DNA from: UBA7672 sp964529555
Lineage (GTDB): Bacteria > Pseudomonadota > Alphaproteobacteria > Caulobacterales > Hyphomonadaceae
Length of the DNA stretch: 6,018 nt
Direction of reading: 5' to 3'
Assembly (NCBI GenBank): GCA_964529555.1
Contig: CAZGWV010000154.1
Coordinates: 1 to 6,018, forward strand
The notes under the pieces are model-generated. The model had not been told where the DNA came from. It saw only the letters and a list, made by a program, of their open reading frames with translations, and made no database searches. The position numbers were made by a program, and so were the translations under genes. Shown here one piece after another: positions 4,902-6,018 of this stretch; within the stretch, counting starts at the first letter, position 1, and each line of letters starts with the position of its first letter.

Positions 4902-5840
4902 ATGAAGCGCATCGCCATCGCTGGAATGTTGCTGGCCCTTGCCGCGCCCACCTTCGCCCAAACCCCACAGCCCGTCGCCGATCCCGGTCCGCCGCTGAGT
5001 GGTTATCCGCGCAAGGCGCTTGGCTTGCCGTCGGCGGATGAGCTGAAGACGGCGACCTATGTGCGCAATGTCGTCTACGGGCATCGCGACGGGATGGCGC
5101 TGATCTACGACGTGTTCAAGCCGACCGCGAACGCCAATGGCGCGCTGGTGGTGAACATGGTGTCGGCTGGCTGGCGGTCTTCGTGGGGGCCGCCGGAGGA
5201 GCGGCAGGCGCGGTATCAGTGGCTGATCGACAAGGGTTTCACCGTTGTCGCGCTGTACCATTCATCGGCGCCGCGCTTTACGGTTCCCGATGCCGTCCAT
5301 GATGTCCGGTTGGGCCTGCGCCACATCAAGCTGCACGCGGCGGAGTATGGCGCCGATCCCGCGCGGATCGGTGTGTGGGGCGCAAGCGCGGGCGGGCACC
5401 TGTCGCTGGTCGCCGGCATGATGGCCGACGATGGCGACCCGGCTGCGGAAAATCCGCTCGAACGGTCGGGCAATCGCGTGCGCGCGGTCGTCGCGTATTT
5501 TCCGCCGACCGATCTCGAAGTGCTGCTGCGCGATCGTCCACGGGGCGGCGCCATCGATTTCGATGTGAGCCTGCTGCCTGCGATCTCGCCGATCCATTTC
5601 GTCGACGCGCGCGATTCCACGACGCTGATCATCTCGGGCGGCGCGGACAAGGGCGTGCCGGTCTCTCAGTCGGAGATGATGAAAGCCGCGCTCGACAAGG
5701 CGGGCGTCGTAAACAAGCTCACCGTATTCCCCGACGCGGACCACGACTTCTACGTCAAGGACGATCCCGCCAGGACCGACGCCTACGCGCTCGAAGCCAT
5801 GAACGCGATGGTGGCGTGGTTCGAGCGGGAACTCAGGTAG
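4902..5840 (+). CDS. Exported alpha/beta-hydrolase, esterase-like
   Basis: The 312-residue product is a serine hydrolase of the alpha/beta-hydrolase fold, resembling the acetyl-xylan or feruloyl esterase and Abhydrolase_3 groups; the substrate cannot be named. A signal peptide is clear: KR near the start, a hydrophobic core (residues 4-15), and likely cleavage after Ala19 (TFA-QT), so it should act in the periplasm or outside. The nucleophile elbow GASAGG (160-165) places Ser162; Asp249 in GGADKGVPVSQS (246-257) and His281 in DADHDF (278-283) complete the triad in the usual order. The HGG oxyanion-hole motif of the HSL-like family is absent; the equivalent strand reads ALVVNMVSAGWRSS (81-94). 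ATG at 4902 follows a strong GGGAGGA (4891-4897). The gene begins 65 bases after the inverted repeat, with no other gene in its transcript visible here. Confidence 0.85.
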   Translation: MKRIAIAGMLLALAAPTFAQTPQPVADPGPPLSGYPRKALGLPSADELKTATYVRNVVYGHRDGMALIYDVFKPTANANGALVVNMVSAGWRSSWGPPEERQARYQWLIDKGFTVVALYHSSAPRFTVPDAVHDVRLGLRHIKLHAAEYGADPARIGVWGASAGGHLSLVAGMMADDGDPAAENPLERSGNRVRAVVAYFPPTDLEVLLRDRPRGGAIDFDVSLLPAISPIHFVDARDSTTLIISGGADKGVPVSQSEMMKAALDKAGVVNKLTVFPDADHDFYVKDDPARTDAYALEAMNAMVAWFERELR

Positions 5841-5856
5841 GGCGGAGCTCGCGGCG

Positions 5857-5900
5857 CCTGGGTTCCGGCTTGCGCTTCGCGCGTTCGGAATGACAGTGGG
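5857..5900. repeat. REP-like short palindromic repeat, copy 2
   Basis: Begins 17 bases after the hydrolase stop. It starts CCTGGGTTCCGGCTT, folds through a GCGC-TTC-GCGC tip (5872-5882) with outer TTCCG/CGGAA pairing (5863-5890), and ends GACAGTGGG. The outer ends match the element at 3698-3729 (CCTGGGTYCCGRCTT ... CGGA ... AGTGGG), suggesting two members of one dispersed family. No T tract follows. It may mark the 3' end of the hydrolase transcript. Beyond it, to 6018, I see no gene I can support. Confidence 0.55.
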
Positions 5901-6018
5901 TTAGGTGCAAGGCCGCCGTCAGGCCGGTGCGATACCGCCTGGGATGCTGTCGTTCTGGCCTGTCCGATAAGATGGAGGGCCGGGGACGCGGATGGCTCCG
6001 CAGGTTTTAGTCCGTAGT

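Overview
The window is GC-rich and gene-dense, and reads as chromosomal DNA from an alphaproteobacterium of the dimorphic or stalked kind (Caulobacterales, or a relative such as Hyphomonadaceae or Parvularculaceae). The strongest pointer is a gene at 2273-3652 with the full architecture of SpmX, the polar development regulator known from Caulobacter and its relatives. A FliN-family flagellar switch protein and an alphaproteobacterial type isovaleryl-CoA dehydrogenase fit the same lineage. A run of exactly 100 Ns (4616-4715) shows this is a scaffolded draft or metagenome assembly.

Layout. (1) 1-254, minus strand: the first 84 codons of lipB (octanoyltransferase), cut by the window edge. (2) 310-564, plus: a very small FliN/SpoA-domain protein, divergent from lipB. 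(3) 649-733, plus: tRNA-Leu(GAG) with encoded CCA. (4) 777-2189, plus: MgtE magnesium transporter. (5) 2214-2231: a sigma-54 type -24/-12 promoter with exact core spacing, in the short gap before spmX. (6) 2273-3652, plus: SpmX, a lysozyme-like domain, an acidic and proline-rich linker and two C-terminal membrane helices. (7) 3777-4757, plus: isovaleryl-CoA dehydrogenase (ivd), interrupted by the assembly gap. (8) 4754-4836: a near-perfect 31-bp inverted repeat that supplies the ivd stop codon. (9) 4902-5840, plus: a secreted alpha/beta-hydrolase of the esterase type. (10) 5841-6018: no supportable gene; it begins with a REP-like repeat related to one at 3698-3729.

How the parts relate. Most genes here are unrelated housekeeping neighbours (lipoate attachment, Mg2+ uptake, leucine breakdown, an exported esterase). 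The exception is the mgtE-spmX junction. In Caulobacter, spmX is switched on at the swarmer-to-stalked transition by the NtrC-type activator TacA with sigma-54, and SpmX then places and activates the kinase DivJ at the old pole. Here the gene carries its own sigma-54 core promoter. The last 120 bases of mgtE upstream of it show relaxed codon choice and a near-match to a CtrA half-site. That suggests the end of mgtE doubles as the spmX control region. The SpmX lysozyme domain keeps the catalytic Glu but has Leu where the catalytic Asp should be, which fits a phage lysin domesticated into a structural part. No wholly new system was found.
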